From: JACDBE01 sp051002015
GTDB lineage: Bacteria > Actinomycetota > Acidimicrobiia > Spongiisociales > UBA5794
Length of the DNA stretch: 13,802 nucleotides
Direction of reading: 5' to 3'
NCBI GenBank assembly: GCA_051002015.1
Contig: JBPCMS010000075.1
Span: 1-13,802, forward strand
The position numbers and the translations under genes were made by a program. Shown here one piece after another: positions 1-6,756 of the stretch (the stretch's first letter is position 1; each line of letters starts with the position of its first letter). A model generated the notes under the pieces. It saw nothing but the letters and a program-made list of their open reading frames with translations. It had not been told where the DNA came from and searched no databases.

Positions 1-184
1 GCACGGCCAGCGACCGGTACACCGAGGACAGCGGGATGTCGCCGAGGTCGCCGTGGAGCTCGGAGGCGGAGCGGGGGCCGTCGAGCCGACCAAGGGCGCC
101 CACCACTCGGCGCCGGGCGATGGTGAACCGGACCCCGTGCTCGGCGAGCCTGGCGGCGATCTGGCGTTCGACGGTGGCGGTCAT
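1..184 (-). CDS. Fur/Zur-family metalloregulator, N-terminal part (runs off the left edge)
   Basis: The reverse strand from the ATG at 184 stays open to the window edge (61 codons). It reads as the winged-helix DNA-binding half of a Fur-family repressor: an amphipathic first helix, then GVRFTIARRRVVGAL, then SASELHGDL, then PLSSVYRSL. These match the family pattern RxTxxRxxVLxxL - SAxELHxxL - SLATVYRxL. Fur-family proteins bind DNA as metal-loaded dimers. The metal-sensing C-terminal half lies outside the window, so Zur, Fur or Mur cannot be told apart by sequence. The divergent znuA-like gene and the operator between them make Zur the likeliest inference. The ribosome site before the ATG is weak. 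Confidence 0.85.
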   Translation of the reverse strand, partial: MTATVERQIAARLAEHGVRFTIARRRVVGALGRLDGPRSASELHGDLGDIPLSSVYRSLAV

Positions 185-197
185 GAGGGGTGTCCGT

Positions 198-225
198 TTG
201 CGTTCTCTGCAGGGCGGTGTATCTT
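198..225 (+). promoter_or_regulatory. Candidate promoter for the znuA-like gene
   Basis: A TTGCGT box (198-203), 16 bases, then TATCTT (220-225), the latter close to the left edge of the Fur-family operator. A start near 232 would place the operator over the first transcribed bases, a common repressor arrangement. The box matches are moderate and the assignment is tentative. Confidence 0.35.
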
Positions 226-231
226 ACACGC

Positions 232-260
232 ATCGTATTGATAATGATTCTCATTAGCAA
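232..260 (-). promoter_or_regulatory. Candidate promoter for the Fur/Zur-like gene
   Basis: Read on the reverse strand there is a TTGCTA box (255-260), a 17-base spacer and a TACGAT box (232-237). Both are fair sigma-70-type matches with ideal spacing. They would give a start near 225 and a leader of about 40 bases before the ATG at 184. The Fur-family operator fills the spacer, which fits autorepression. This is read by eye only. Confidence 0.5.
239..256. promoter_or_regulatory. Fur/Zur-family operator between divergent regulator and metal-uptake genes
   Basis: The 15-mer TGATAATGATTCTCA (239-253) is a 7-1-7 palindrome with one mismatch. It differs at two bases from the actinobacterial Zur consensus TGAAAATGATTTTCA. 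An overlapping perfect 6-3-6 repeat, TAATGA-ttc-TCATTA, spans 242-256. Together they read close to the classic Fur box. The stretch is strikingly AT-rich against its GC-rich surroundings. It ends 25 bases before the likely znuA start and lies inside the opposite promoter, so it probably represses both directions when metal is plentiful. Zur rather than Fur is inferred from the zinc-transporter-like neighbour. Confidence 0.82.
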
Positions 261-281
261 CAGGGGATGAGAGGAGCAGGC

Positions 282-1328
282 ATGCGGGATGGCAAGGATT
301 CCGTGGCGTCCGGCGTCGAACCTCAGGGGGGAGAGGGAGGCGAGCGACCGCTCCCCGATGCGCATCCAGGCAATGCTGGCGTGTCCCCAACGCTGATCAG
401 CGGTGGGGCCCCCGGCGGGCGGCGCTGGCTCGACTTCGTGGTCGTGGCCATGGCAGTACTGCTGGTGGCGTGCGGCTCCGGCGACACCGCAGGAGGGGCT
501 GGCGAGGACAACGACACCGGGCCGACGATCGTGGCGACCACCGCCATCCTCGGCGACGTCGTTGAGAACATCGTGGGCGACCGGGCCACGGTCGAGGTGA
601 TCATCCCGGTCGGTGCCGACCCCCAAGAATTCCAGCCCTCGTCGCAGCAGCTCGCCACCATCGCCGGGGCCGACCTGGTGGTGGCGGTAGGGCTCGGGCT
701 CGAGGAGTCGCTCGCCGACGTGCTCGCCGCCACCGCCGCCGACGGCACCACGGTGCTGGAGCTGGGGCCACAGCTCGATCCCGTGGAGCGCCCGGAGATG
801 GGCCTCGACCCTCACCTGTGGCTCGACCCGGAGCGGATGGCAACCGCCACCGGGCTGATCGCCGAGGCCCTCGCCGAGGTCGACGGCACCGTCGACTGGG
901 ATACCGCCGCCGCCGACTACGCCGGCGAGCTGGGCGCCGTCGACACCGAGATCGCCGAGACCCTCTCGGCGGTGCCCGAGGACCGGCGCAAGCTGATCAC
1001 CAACCACGACGCGGTGCGGTACTTCGCCGACCGTTACGACTTCGAGGTGGTAGGGGTGATCATCCCCGGGGGCGGCACCCTGGCCGAGCCCAGCTCCGCC
1101 GACCTCGCCGCCCTGGCCGCGGTGATCACCGCCGAGGGGGTCACCGCCATCTTCGGCGAGACCACCGCGCCGACCACCCTGGCCGAGGCGGTGGCCGCCG
1201 AGACCGGCACCGAAGTGGAGGTCGTCGAGCTGTTCGTCGAGTCGCCGGGCGAGCCGGGGTCGGGGGCGGATACGCTGATCGGGATGCTGCTGACCAACGC
1301 CCGCCTCATCGCAGACGCCCTGTCGTGA
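282..1328 (+). CDS. znuA: Metal ABC transporter substrate-binding lipoprotein (ZnuA/TroA family)
   Basis: A 348-aa periplasm-facing metal-binding protein (Zn or Mn) that should deliver metal to the permease encoded next. The ATG at 282 is preceded by AGGAG at 272-276 with a five-base gap, so it is preferred over the in-frame ATG at 267. A GTG at 381 would give a more normal signal-peptide length but lacks a good ribosome site. The 282 start leaves about 48 hydrophilic residues before GGRRW, a hydrophobic run (50-62) and the lipobox LLVAC with Cys64. Family motifs: GADPQEFQPS (111-120), DPHLWLDP with His178, NHDAVRYFADRY with His242, GVTAIFGET with Glu292, and Asp330. The first metal ligand, normally His in GADPHxF, is Gln115 (codon CAA at 624-626). 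There is no His-rich loop. Repression through the operator at 239-256 is likely. Zinc versus manganese specificity is not settled. Confidence 0.88.
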   Translation: MRDGKDSVASGVEPQGGEGGERPLPDAHPGNAGVSPTLISGGAPGGRRWLDFVVVAMAVLLVACGSGDTAGGAGEDNDTGPTIVATTAILGDVVENIVGDRATVEVIIPVGADPQEFQPSSQQLATIAGADLVVAVGLGLEESLADVLAATAADGTTVLELGPQLDPVERPEMGLDPHLWLDPERMATATGLIAEALAEVDGTVDWDTAAADYAGELGAVDTEIAETLSAVPEDRRKLITNHDAVRYFADRYDFEVVGVIIPGGGTLAEPSSADLAALAAVITAEGVTAIFGETTAPTTLAEAVAAETGTEVEVVELFVESPGEPGSGADTLIGMLLTNARLIADALS

Positions 1329-1356
1329 TGGCGGTCGACGCCAATCCGAAGCCCCC

Positions 1357-2220
1357 ATGCTGGCCTGGCTGACCGATCCGTTCGCCCTCGCCCTCCAGCA
1401 ACGGGCGCTGCTCGGCGCCTCGCTGGCGGCGATCGCCCTCGCCGTGGTCGGCACCTGGGTGGTCATCCGGGGGATGACGTTCCTCGGCGACGCCCTCGTC
1501 CACGGCGTGGTCCCCGGAATCGCCTTGGCGCTCCTGCTCGGCTTCGACCCCCTGATCGGCGCCGTCATAGCCGCCGCCGTGATGCTGGGCGGGATCGAGC
1601 TGGTCCACCGCCAGACGGCCTTCTCCGAGGACACCGGGATCGGGCTGCTGTTCGTGGGGATGTTGGGTCTGGGGGTGATCCTGCTGTCGCGCAGCGCCGG
1701 GTTCGCCGGGGACCTGACCGCGGTGTTGTTCGGGAACGCCCTCGGGGTCACCGCCGGCGACCTGGTCCTGCTGACCGGGGTGGCCGCGGTCGCTGTCGTC
1801 GCCACCATCCTCGGCTACCGCCACTTCCTCGTCCTCGCCTTCAACGAGCAGAAGGCGCGGCTCCTGGGGCTGCATCCGGCGGTGGCGCACGCCGCCCTGC
1901 TCGGGCTGATCACCATGGTGATCGTCGGTTCGTTCCGGACCGTCGGGACCCTGCTCGTCTTCGGGCTGCTGGTCGGCCCCCCGGCGACGGCGGCGCTGCT
2001 GGTGCGCCGGGTGCCGGCGATGATGGTCACCGCGGCGGTGATCGGGGTGCTCTCGGTGGTGGTCGGGCTGGTGGTGAGTTACCACGCCGACACCTCGGGA
2101 TCCGCCACCATGGCGGTGGTCCCGGTGGCGCTGTTCTTCCTGGTCCTGCTCGGCCGCTCGGTGACTGAGGCGGGCCGGGGGAGGCGGTCGGTCGGGGCCG
2201 GTCACACACCATTTTCTTAG
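1357..2220 (+). CDS. znuB: Metal ABC transporter permease (ABC-3 / ZnuB family)
   Basis: A 287-aa very hydrophobic inner-membrane protein, probably with seven to nine helices. It should form the channel for zinc or manganese delivered by the lipoprotein gene 28 bases upstream. Family marks are an N-terminal helix pair, the conserved-type segment GMTFLGDALVHGVVPGIAL (about residues 39-57), EDTGIGLLFV, and the coupling-type region FNEQKARLLGL near the middle. Length is normal for the family. No ribosome site precedes the ATG at 1357 and no better in-frame start exists, so translation may depend on the upstream gene. The ATPase partner (ZnuC) that usually sits beside it is absent from both sides. 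The stop codon lies inside a strong inverted repeat. Confidence 0.9.
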   Translation: MLAWLTDPFALALQQRALLGASLAAIALAVVGTWVVIRGMTFLGDALVHGVVPGIALALLLGFDPLIGAVIAAAVMLGGIELVHRQTAFSEDTGIGLLFVGMLGLGVILLSRSAGFAGDLTAVLFGNALGVTAGDLVLLTGVAAVAVVATILGYRHFLVLAFNEQKARLLGLHPAVAHAALLGLITMVIVGSFRTVGTLLVFGLLVGPPATAALLVRRVPAMMVTAAVIGVLSVVVGLVVSYHADTSGSATMAVVPVALFFLVLLGRSVTEAGRGRRSVGAGHTPFS

Positions 2221-2262
2221 GACCCAAACGCGTCACTGGAGACGCGTTTTGATCCTAAGAAA
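2213..2262 (+). terminator. Long hairpin at the end of the permease gene, probable terminator
   Basis: Two 22-base arms (2213-2234 and 2241-2262) pair at 20 of 22 positions around the six-base loop ACTGGA. The inner stem is AAACGCGTC / GACGCGTTT followed by a further T. The outer stem is TTTCTTAGGA / TCCTAAGAAA. The permease stop (2218-2220) lies inside the left arm. The T-run is short and partly inside the stem, so Rho-independent termination is likely but not certain. Because the element is nearly symmetric it could work from both sides. It could also be a small repeated palindromic element that landed at the gene end. Confidence 0.6.
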
Positions 2263-2307
2263 GCGTGAGTGTGTCGGCGGCGGTTGGGTCCTGGGTAGTG
2301 TCGATCC

Positions 2308-3576
2308 ATGCCCGAGGCTGCCCGCACCGTGCAGCGCACCTACCTGCTGCTGATCCTGCTCACCACGCTGGCGGCTTCGCTGATCTGGGGGATCAACACC
2401 CTGTTCCTGCTCGACGCCGGGCTGAGCAACACCCAGGCCTTCGCCGCCAACGCCTTCTTCACCGCCGGCCAGGTGCTGTTCGAGGTCCCTACCGGGATCG
2501 TGGCCGACACCAGGGGGCGGCGCACCTCCTTCCTGCTCGGTGGGCTCACGCTGCTGGTGTCGACCCTGCTCTACCTGCTGATGTGGCAGATCGAGGCGCC
2601 GCTGTGGGGTTGGGCGATCGCCTCGGTGGTGATCGGGCTCGGGTTCACCTTCTTCTCGGGAGCGGTAGAGGCGTGGCTGGTGGATGCCCTCGCCGCCACC
2701 GGGTTCACCGGCGACCTGGAGTCGGTGTTCGCCCGCGGCCAAGCGGTGACCGGTATCGCCATGCTGGTCGGGTCGGTTGGTGGTGGGTTCATCGCCCAGG
2801 CCACCAACCTCGGGGTTCCCTACCTGGTACGGGCCGGGTTGCTGGGGGTCACCGTGGTGATGGCGTGGTGGCTGATGCACGATCTCGGCTTCACCCCGGA
2901 GCGTCGGGGCGGCCCGGTGGAGGAGGTGCGGCGCCTGGTCCGCGAGTCGCTCGATGCGGGGTGGCGGCAGCGGCCGATCAGGCTGATGATGCTGGCCGCC
3001 CCGTTCACCATGGGGGTCGCCATCTATGCCTTCTATGCGATGCAGCCCCATCTGCTGGCGCTGTACGGCGACGAGGCCGCCTTCGGGATCGCCGGGCTGG
3101 CCGCCGCCGCCGTGGCCGGCGCCCAGATCGTGGGCGGGTTGTTGGTGCCGTACGTGCGCGGCCTGTTCCGACGCCGCACCGACGTGGTGATCCTGGCGGG
3201 GGTGATGGGGGTCTTCGCCCTGATCGGGATCGGGGTCACCTCGAGCTTCGCCGTCGCCCTCGGGCTGTTCATCGTCTGGTCGGTCGGATCGGCCTTCGCC
3301 ACGCCGATGCGGCAGGCATACGTCAACGGCCTGATCCCCGCCCAGCAGCGGGCGACGGTGCTGTCGTTCGATGCGCTGATGGGCTCCGCCGGCGGCGTCG
3401 TCGTCCAGCCGGTGCTGGGTCGGGTCGCCGATGTGTCCGGCTACGGGGCATCGTATGTGGTTTCCGCCGGTCTGACCGCCTTGGCGGTCCCCTTTGTGGT
3501 CCTCGCCCGCCGGGAGCGGGCCCGGTCGGATCCGATCGGGCCGGGCCGCCCCGAGACCGAGGTGATCCTGCCCTGA
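2308..3576 (+). CDS. Major facilitator superfamily transporter
   Basis: A 422-aa integral membrane protein with about 12 hydrophobic segments, the usual length for a 12-helix MFS carrier. The loop after helix 2 carries the MFS signature GIVADTRGRR (residues 63-72, matching GxxxDRxGRR-type motif A), followed by helix 3. A charged central cytoplasmic loop (around PERRGGPVEEVRRLVRESLD) splits the two halves. The protein ends in a basic tail. The substrate cannot be read from sequence; small drug-like compounds or metabolites are typical. No strong ribosome site precedes the ATG at 2308. It stands apart from the metal operon because the hairpin at 2213-2262 lies between them. It converges on the next gene with only 12 bases between stops. 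Confidence 0.88.
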   Translation: MPEAARTVQRTYLLLILLTTLAASLIWGINTLFLLDAGLSNTQAFAANAFFTAGQVLFEVPTGIVADTRGRRTSFLLGGLTLLVSTLLYLLMWQIEAPLWGWAIASVVIGLGFTFFSGAVEAWLVDALAATGFTGDLESVFARGQAVTGIAMLVGSVGGGFIAQATNLGVPYLVRAGLLGVTVVMAWWLMHDLGFTPERRGGPVEEVRRLVRESLDAGWRQRPIRLMMLAAPFTMGVAIYAFYAMQPHLLALYGDEAAFGIAGLAAAAVAGAQIVGGLLVPYVRGLFRRRTDVVILAGVMGVFALIGIGVTSSFAVALGLFIVWSVGSAFATPMRQAYVNGLIPAQQRATVLSFDALMGSAGGVVVQPVLGRVADVSGYGASYVVSAGLTALAVPFVVLARRERARSDPIGPGRPETEVILP

Positions 3577-3588
3577 GCGGGGCGCCGG

Positions 3589-4635
3589 TCAGAGGGTGGC
3601 GAGCCTGGCATTGTCGAACCAGGGGCCGTAATGGCCGACCAGCGCCACCTTCCGTTCCAGCGCCTCGATCACGTCCTCTGCGAAGTTGATGCCGTACAGC
3701 TTCTCGCAGCTTCCCAGCCCGCCCGGGCTGAAGACGTTCGCTTCCATCAGCTTGTCGCCGACGATGTCGAGGCCGACGAGGAACATCCCGTCCTCGATCA
3801 GCTTGGGGCGGACGGTCTCCACAAGGTCGAGCATGGCGTCGGTGACCTTCACCGACCTTGCCTTACCGCCCACGTGCATGTTCGACCGCATGTCGGAGCC
3901 GGTGTTGGTGCGGCGGAAGGCGGCATAGCGGTTGCCACGCCGCAGCGGCGAGCCGTTCATGACGAAGAGGCGGACATCACCCTTGTCCGCCGCGGGCAGG
4001 TGCTCCTGAGCGACGACGTAGCCGTCCCTGGCGATGGCATCGATCATCTGGTTGAGGTTGGGCGACTCCTCGCTCGAGACCAGGAACACGCCGGCGCCGC
4101 CGGAGCCCTGCAGCGGCTTGAGCACGGCGGATCCGCCCATCTCCTTGACGAAGCCGGCGATCTCGTCGGCGTCGCGGGAGATCATCGTGCTCGGCCGCAC
4201 CGCCTCGGGGAAGTGCTGGAAGTAGGTCTTGTTCACCGCGTTGGCCAGGCTGGCCGGATCGTTCACCACCAGCGTCCCCTTGGCGGCGGTCAGCTGCGCA
4301 AAAAGGATGCCGGAGGCGACCGCCCACGGCCGGTCGCTCTGGTCCTCGGCGGGGTCGTTGCGCATCATCAGGACATCGAGGTCGTCGACCGCGATGCGCT
4401 CCTGCACTCCGTCGCCACCCTGGACGTTGCGCAGGTAAGTCTCCGGCGACTTGTAGCTCCTGCTCGTGGCGGCCCTGGCCGTGGCTCCGGTCGACCCGTC
4501 GACCCTGTGGGCGAAGTTGTCGACTCCGATGAGCCACGTCTCGTGGCCGCGGCGGGTCGCCTCCAACGCCAGCCGGGTGGTGGTGTACTCGGGGCGTTCC
4601 GTGGCAACGCTGTTGACGACGAATCCGATCCTCAT
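3589..4635 (-). CDS. Glutathione-synthase-like ATP-grasp ligase
   Basis: A 348-aa homologue of GshB, which uses ATP to join gamma-glutamylcysteine to glycine. Recalled E. coli GshB segments line up along the length: MRNDPAEDQ (91-99; GshB RKDPP), VVNDPASLANAVNKTYF (123-139), VLKPLQGSGGAGVF (171-184, nucleotide-binding loop), DVRLFVMNG (220-228), MRSNMHVGGKA (249-259) and FLVGLDIVGDKLMEANVFSP (285-304, metal-binding acidic residues). The end of the last block, FSPGGLG, departs from the TSPT of enterobacterial GshB. The ATG at 4635 overlaps the upstream stop as ATGA, so it is translationally coupled to the QEGLA fusion. No gshA is in view, and many actinobacteria make mycothiol instead of glutathione. 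Its real acceptor may therefore be another peptide or amino acid, so I withhold the symbol gshB. Confidence 0.85.
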   Translation of the reverse strand: MRIGFVVNSVATERPEYTTTRLALEATRRGHETWLIGVDNFAHRVDGSTGATARAATSRSYKSPETYLRNVQGGDGVQERIAVDDLDVLMMRNDPAEDQSDRPWAVASGILFAQLTAAKGTLVVNDPASLANAVNKTYFQHFPEAVRPSTMISRDADEIAGFVKEMGGSAVLKPLQGSGGAGVFLVSSEESPNLNQMIDAIARDGYVVAQEHLPAADKGDVRLFVMNGSPLRRGNRYAAFRRTNTGSDMRSNMHVGGKARSVKVTDAMLDLVETVRPKLIEDGMFLVGLDIVGDKLMEANVFSPGGLGSCEKLYGINFAEDVIEALERKVALVGHYGPWFDNARLATL

Positions 4636-6578
4636 GTCGCACCGATCAGGTCGAATGGCGTGGTGGTGGCGTTGACCGCCTCGAGCCGTTCCCCCGCCCC
4701 GGGGTCGGCCACGTAGCGGGGTATCAGCACGGGATCGCGCAGCAGTCCGCGGTGGCGCAGGTCCTCGACCAGGGGGGTGTCGGCCAGCGCCATCTTTCCA
4801 AGCCACAACACGTCGAGGCCACCGCCCGAGCCCAAGTGGGAGATGACGCCGCGCAGACCGCGCAGGTAGACGGCGTCCTTGGTGAGCCCGCCGGAGCGGA
4901 ACACCCGCATGGCAATGGTGAACGCCTCGACGGCACCGACGCCGCCGGCGACCAGCGTGGCATGGACCTCGGCAAATGTCTTGCCCTCGATCATCTGGTG
5001 GACGGCGATGACCCGGGCGGCAAGCTGGCGCAGCCTCCTCCTGGTCAGGCCACCGGCCAGGTACTCGGCGAACACGGCCAGACCCTCCTGGGTCTCGTCG
5101 TATCCGGCCAGCCCGGCGCCGAGGAGCCGCAGCGGCTGGTGCGAGCCGTTGACATGGGTTACGACGTGGGTGCCCACCTCGTGCTGGAGCAGGGCGTGGA
5201 CCCGCTCCTCCGACACCCTCGCCAAGGGGGATATGAGCACGTTCCCGTTGGAGACCATGATCCCGCTGCTGTCCGCACGGACCTCGACGGTCGCCCCCAT
5301 GTCGGGATGGACCGCCCGGTACAGGTCGAGCTCGTCTTGGACACGGCGGGCGAACCCCTCGGCGTCCAGGTATCTCCCCCCTTCGGGTGGGGGCGGGACG
5401 ACCTGGGAGAGGATGACCTCGGCCTCGGCGAGCAGGGTCGGGCTCACCGTGCCGTACAGCTCGATGCTCAGCGCCAGGAAGCTCTTGTCGCCGCGGCGCC
5501 GCAGCATGGCGAGCTGTAGCTCGAACTCCCGTCGCTTCGCCTGGAAGAGCTGGGAGAGGGCGGGGTCGTCGACCGATCCGATGTCGATGGCGTCGAGCCG
5601 TGCCTCGATCACGGCGAGATCGTCCTCGAGCGGCCCGTAGGTGAACATGGGTGGGCTGCCGTCCGCCAGGAACCGGCGACGGCTCTCGATCAGGTTGTCC
5701 GGGGTTACGTCGAGCAGGAACCTGACGCTGGTGGCGGTGTCGGCCAGTTCGTGGTCGATGGCGAGGACCTCGGGCTCGAGGGTGATCGAGGTCACACCGG
5801 CTCCGTGGCGAAGCTGTTGGCGAAGCGTGCCCCGGACCGCATCGTCGAGGGCACCCCGCAGCGCCCCGAGGTGGCGGTGGTCGGGGATCCCGGTCCACTC
5901 GTCCATGAAGGTCTTCTTGAACTCGACCGCCAGGACACACCCCTGGTCCGGGTAGCGCGCCGCCACCCATCGGGACAGCTCGCCCCCGCGGAATCGGATG
6001 TTCTCGCCCACATCGAGCGGGCTCCCCAGCACCTCCTTGTGGCGCAGCTGCTCGATGAACCCGTCGATCACATGCCCCCATCGGTCCCGGTCCAGGGCGC
6101 CGGTGCCAACGTTGATCTCCGGGTTGTCTGCGGCCGGTTCGGGTGGGGCGTCCGGGCCCGCTCGGCGATGGTTGTACGAGTGCAGGTCGAGCACCAGGAA
6201 GGGTTCGGAGGCGACGAATCTGTCCAGGGTAAGGGCCAGCAGCTCGTAGAACCCGTCGTAGATGGCGAGCGATTCCTGCACCACGTTCTCGGGTAGGGGT
6301 CGTTCCCAGACGTCCAGACCCCAGGCATCGTCCGGCTCGAGGTAGATCGCCTGCTCTCGCGGTCTGTTGAGGTCGACCTCGAACCGGGAGCGGTGGACCA
6401 CCAGGCCGGTGCCGTGATCGGCCACGAGGAGGTCGGTGAATGGGTCCTCCTCGCGCAGCCGGGTGGCCTCGTCGAGGGCGATGCGCCCGGCGATGTCGGG
6501 ACGAAGGTCGTGGCCGGCGTGGACTGCCGTGGTCACCACCCGACCCGGCGCCACGGACAGGGTGAAGGCTGCACGCAT
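4632..6578 (-). CDS. Fusion: N-formylglutamate amidohydrolase-like domain + QEGLA/DUF1704 metallocarboxypeptidase-like domain
   Basis: 648 aa if begun at the ATG at 6578. Residues 1-260 resemble N-formylglutamate amidohydrolase (HutG-like, zinc-dependent): VHAGHDLRP (19-27) in the place of the usual PHsG motif, then DLHSYNHRR (131-139), then AVEFKKTFMDE (217-227). Residues from about 270 to 648 match the family named flavohemoglobin expression-modulating QEGLA motif protein (DUF1704). They carry the zinc motif HEVGTH (466-471) and TQEGLAVFAEYL (496-507). DUF1704 includes the eukaryotic MATCAP peptidases, which use the same HExxxH and remove a C-terminal tyrosine from tubulin. The predicted product is a cytoplasmic enzyme with two metal sites. 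The start is uncertain: the frame is open back past 6756 with GTG at 6632 and TTG at 6641, and none has a clear ribosome site. The stop overlaps the ligase start by ATGA. Confidence 0.85.
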   Translation of the reverse strand: MRAAFTLSVAPGRVVTTAVHAGHDLRPDIAGRIALDEATRLREEDPFTDLLVADHGTGLVVHRSRFEVDLNRPREQAIYLEPDDAWGLDVWERPLPENVVQESLAIYDGFYELLALTLDRFVASEPFLVLDLHSYNHRRAGPDAPPEPAADNPEINVGTGALDRDRWGHVIDGFIEQLRHKEVLGSPLDVGENIRFRGGELSRWVAARYPDQGCVLAVEFKKTFMDEWTGIPDHRHLGALRGALDDAVRGTLRQQLRHGAGVTSITLEPEVLAIDHELADTATSVRFLLDVTPDNLIESRRRFLADGSPPMFTYGPLEDDLAVIEARLDAIDIGSVDDPALSQLFQAKRREFELQLAMLRRRGDKSFLALSIELYGTVSPTLLAEAEVILSQVVPPPPEGGRYLDAEGFARRVQDELDLYRAVHPDMGATVEVRADSSGIMVSNGNVLISPLARVSEERVHALLQHEVGTHVVTHVNGSHQPLRLLGAGLAGYDETQEGLAVFAEYLAGGLTRRRLRQLAARVIAVHQMIEGKTFAEVHATLVAGGVGAVEAFTIAMRVFRSGGLTKDAVYLRGLRGVISHLGSGGGLDVLWLGKMALADTPLVEDLRHRGLLRDPVLIPRYVADPGAGERLEAVNATTTPFDLIGAT

Positions 6579-6756
6579 GGCGCCGCGGTTACCCGGCCCG
6601 AACCGGTGCCAAACGGCGCCAGGCGACGGCACCGCGGGCAACCCCCAGCCACCGGCGTCCCGGTCGACGGCGGTGTCCGCGCCCTCTCCGTCCCAGGGGC
6701 GGGGCTCGGGGCCTCGGTGGGGTAGGGGTGCCAGCCGGCTGGATGGTCGGCCACGA
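6579..6756 (-). other. 178-base spacer upstream of the amidohydrolase/QEGLA fusion
   Basis: This stretch separates the redoxin stop from the ATG at 6578. The fusion-gene frame is open through all of it but is rich in Pro, Gly and Arg and has no family motif. Only its last part (GAVWHRFGPGNRGAM) might be coding, from GTG at 6632. I see no clear promoter or hairpin, so it may simply be untranslated leader or an N-terminal extension. Confidence 0.4.

Noticed and set aside
1306..2205. A 299-codon reverse open frame opposite the permease
   Set aside because: Hydrophilic His/Gln/Asp-rich antisense of a membrane protein gene, with no domain; the forward ABC-3 permease explains the region.
2213..2262. 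The inverted repeat as an integron attC site
   Set aside because: It lacks the paired RYYYAAC/GTTRRRY core sites and there is no integrase or cassette array in the window.
2265..3689. A 474-codon forward frame overlapping the MFS gene
   Set aside because: Arg/Gly/Ala-rich with no membrane pattern, while the frame starting at 2308 gives a clean 12-helix MFS carrier with motif A.
4632..6578. HutG in a histidine-degradation pathway
   Set aside because: No hutH, hutU or hutI neighbours are present, and the domain is fused to a QEGLA peptidase-like domain, so a histidine role is not supported.
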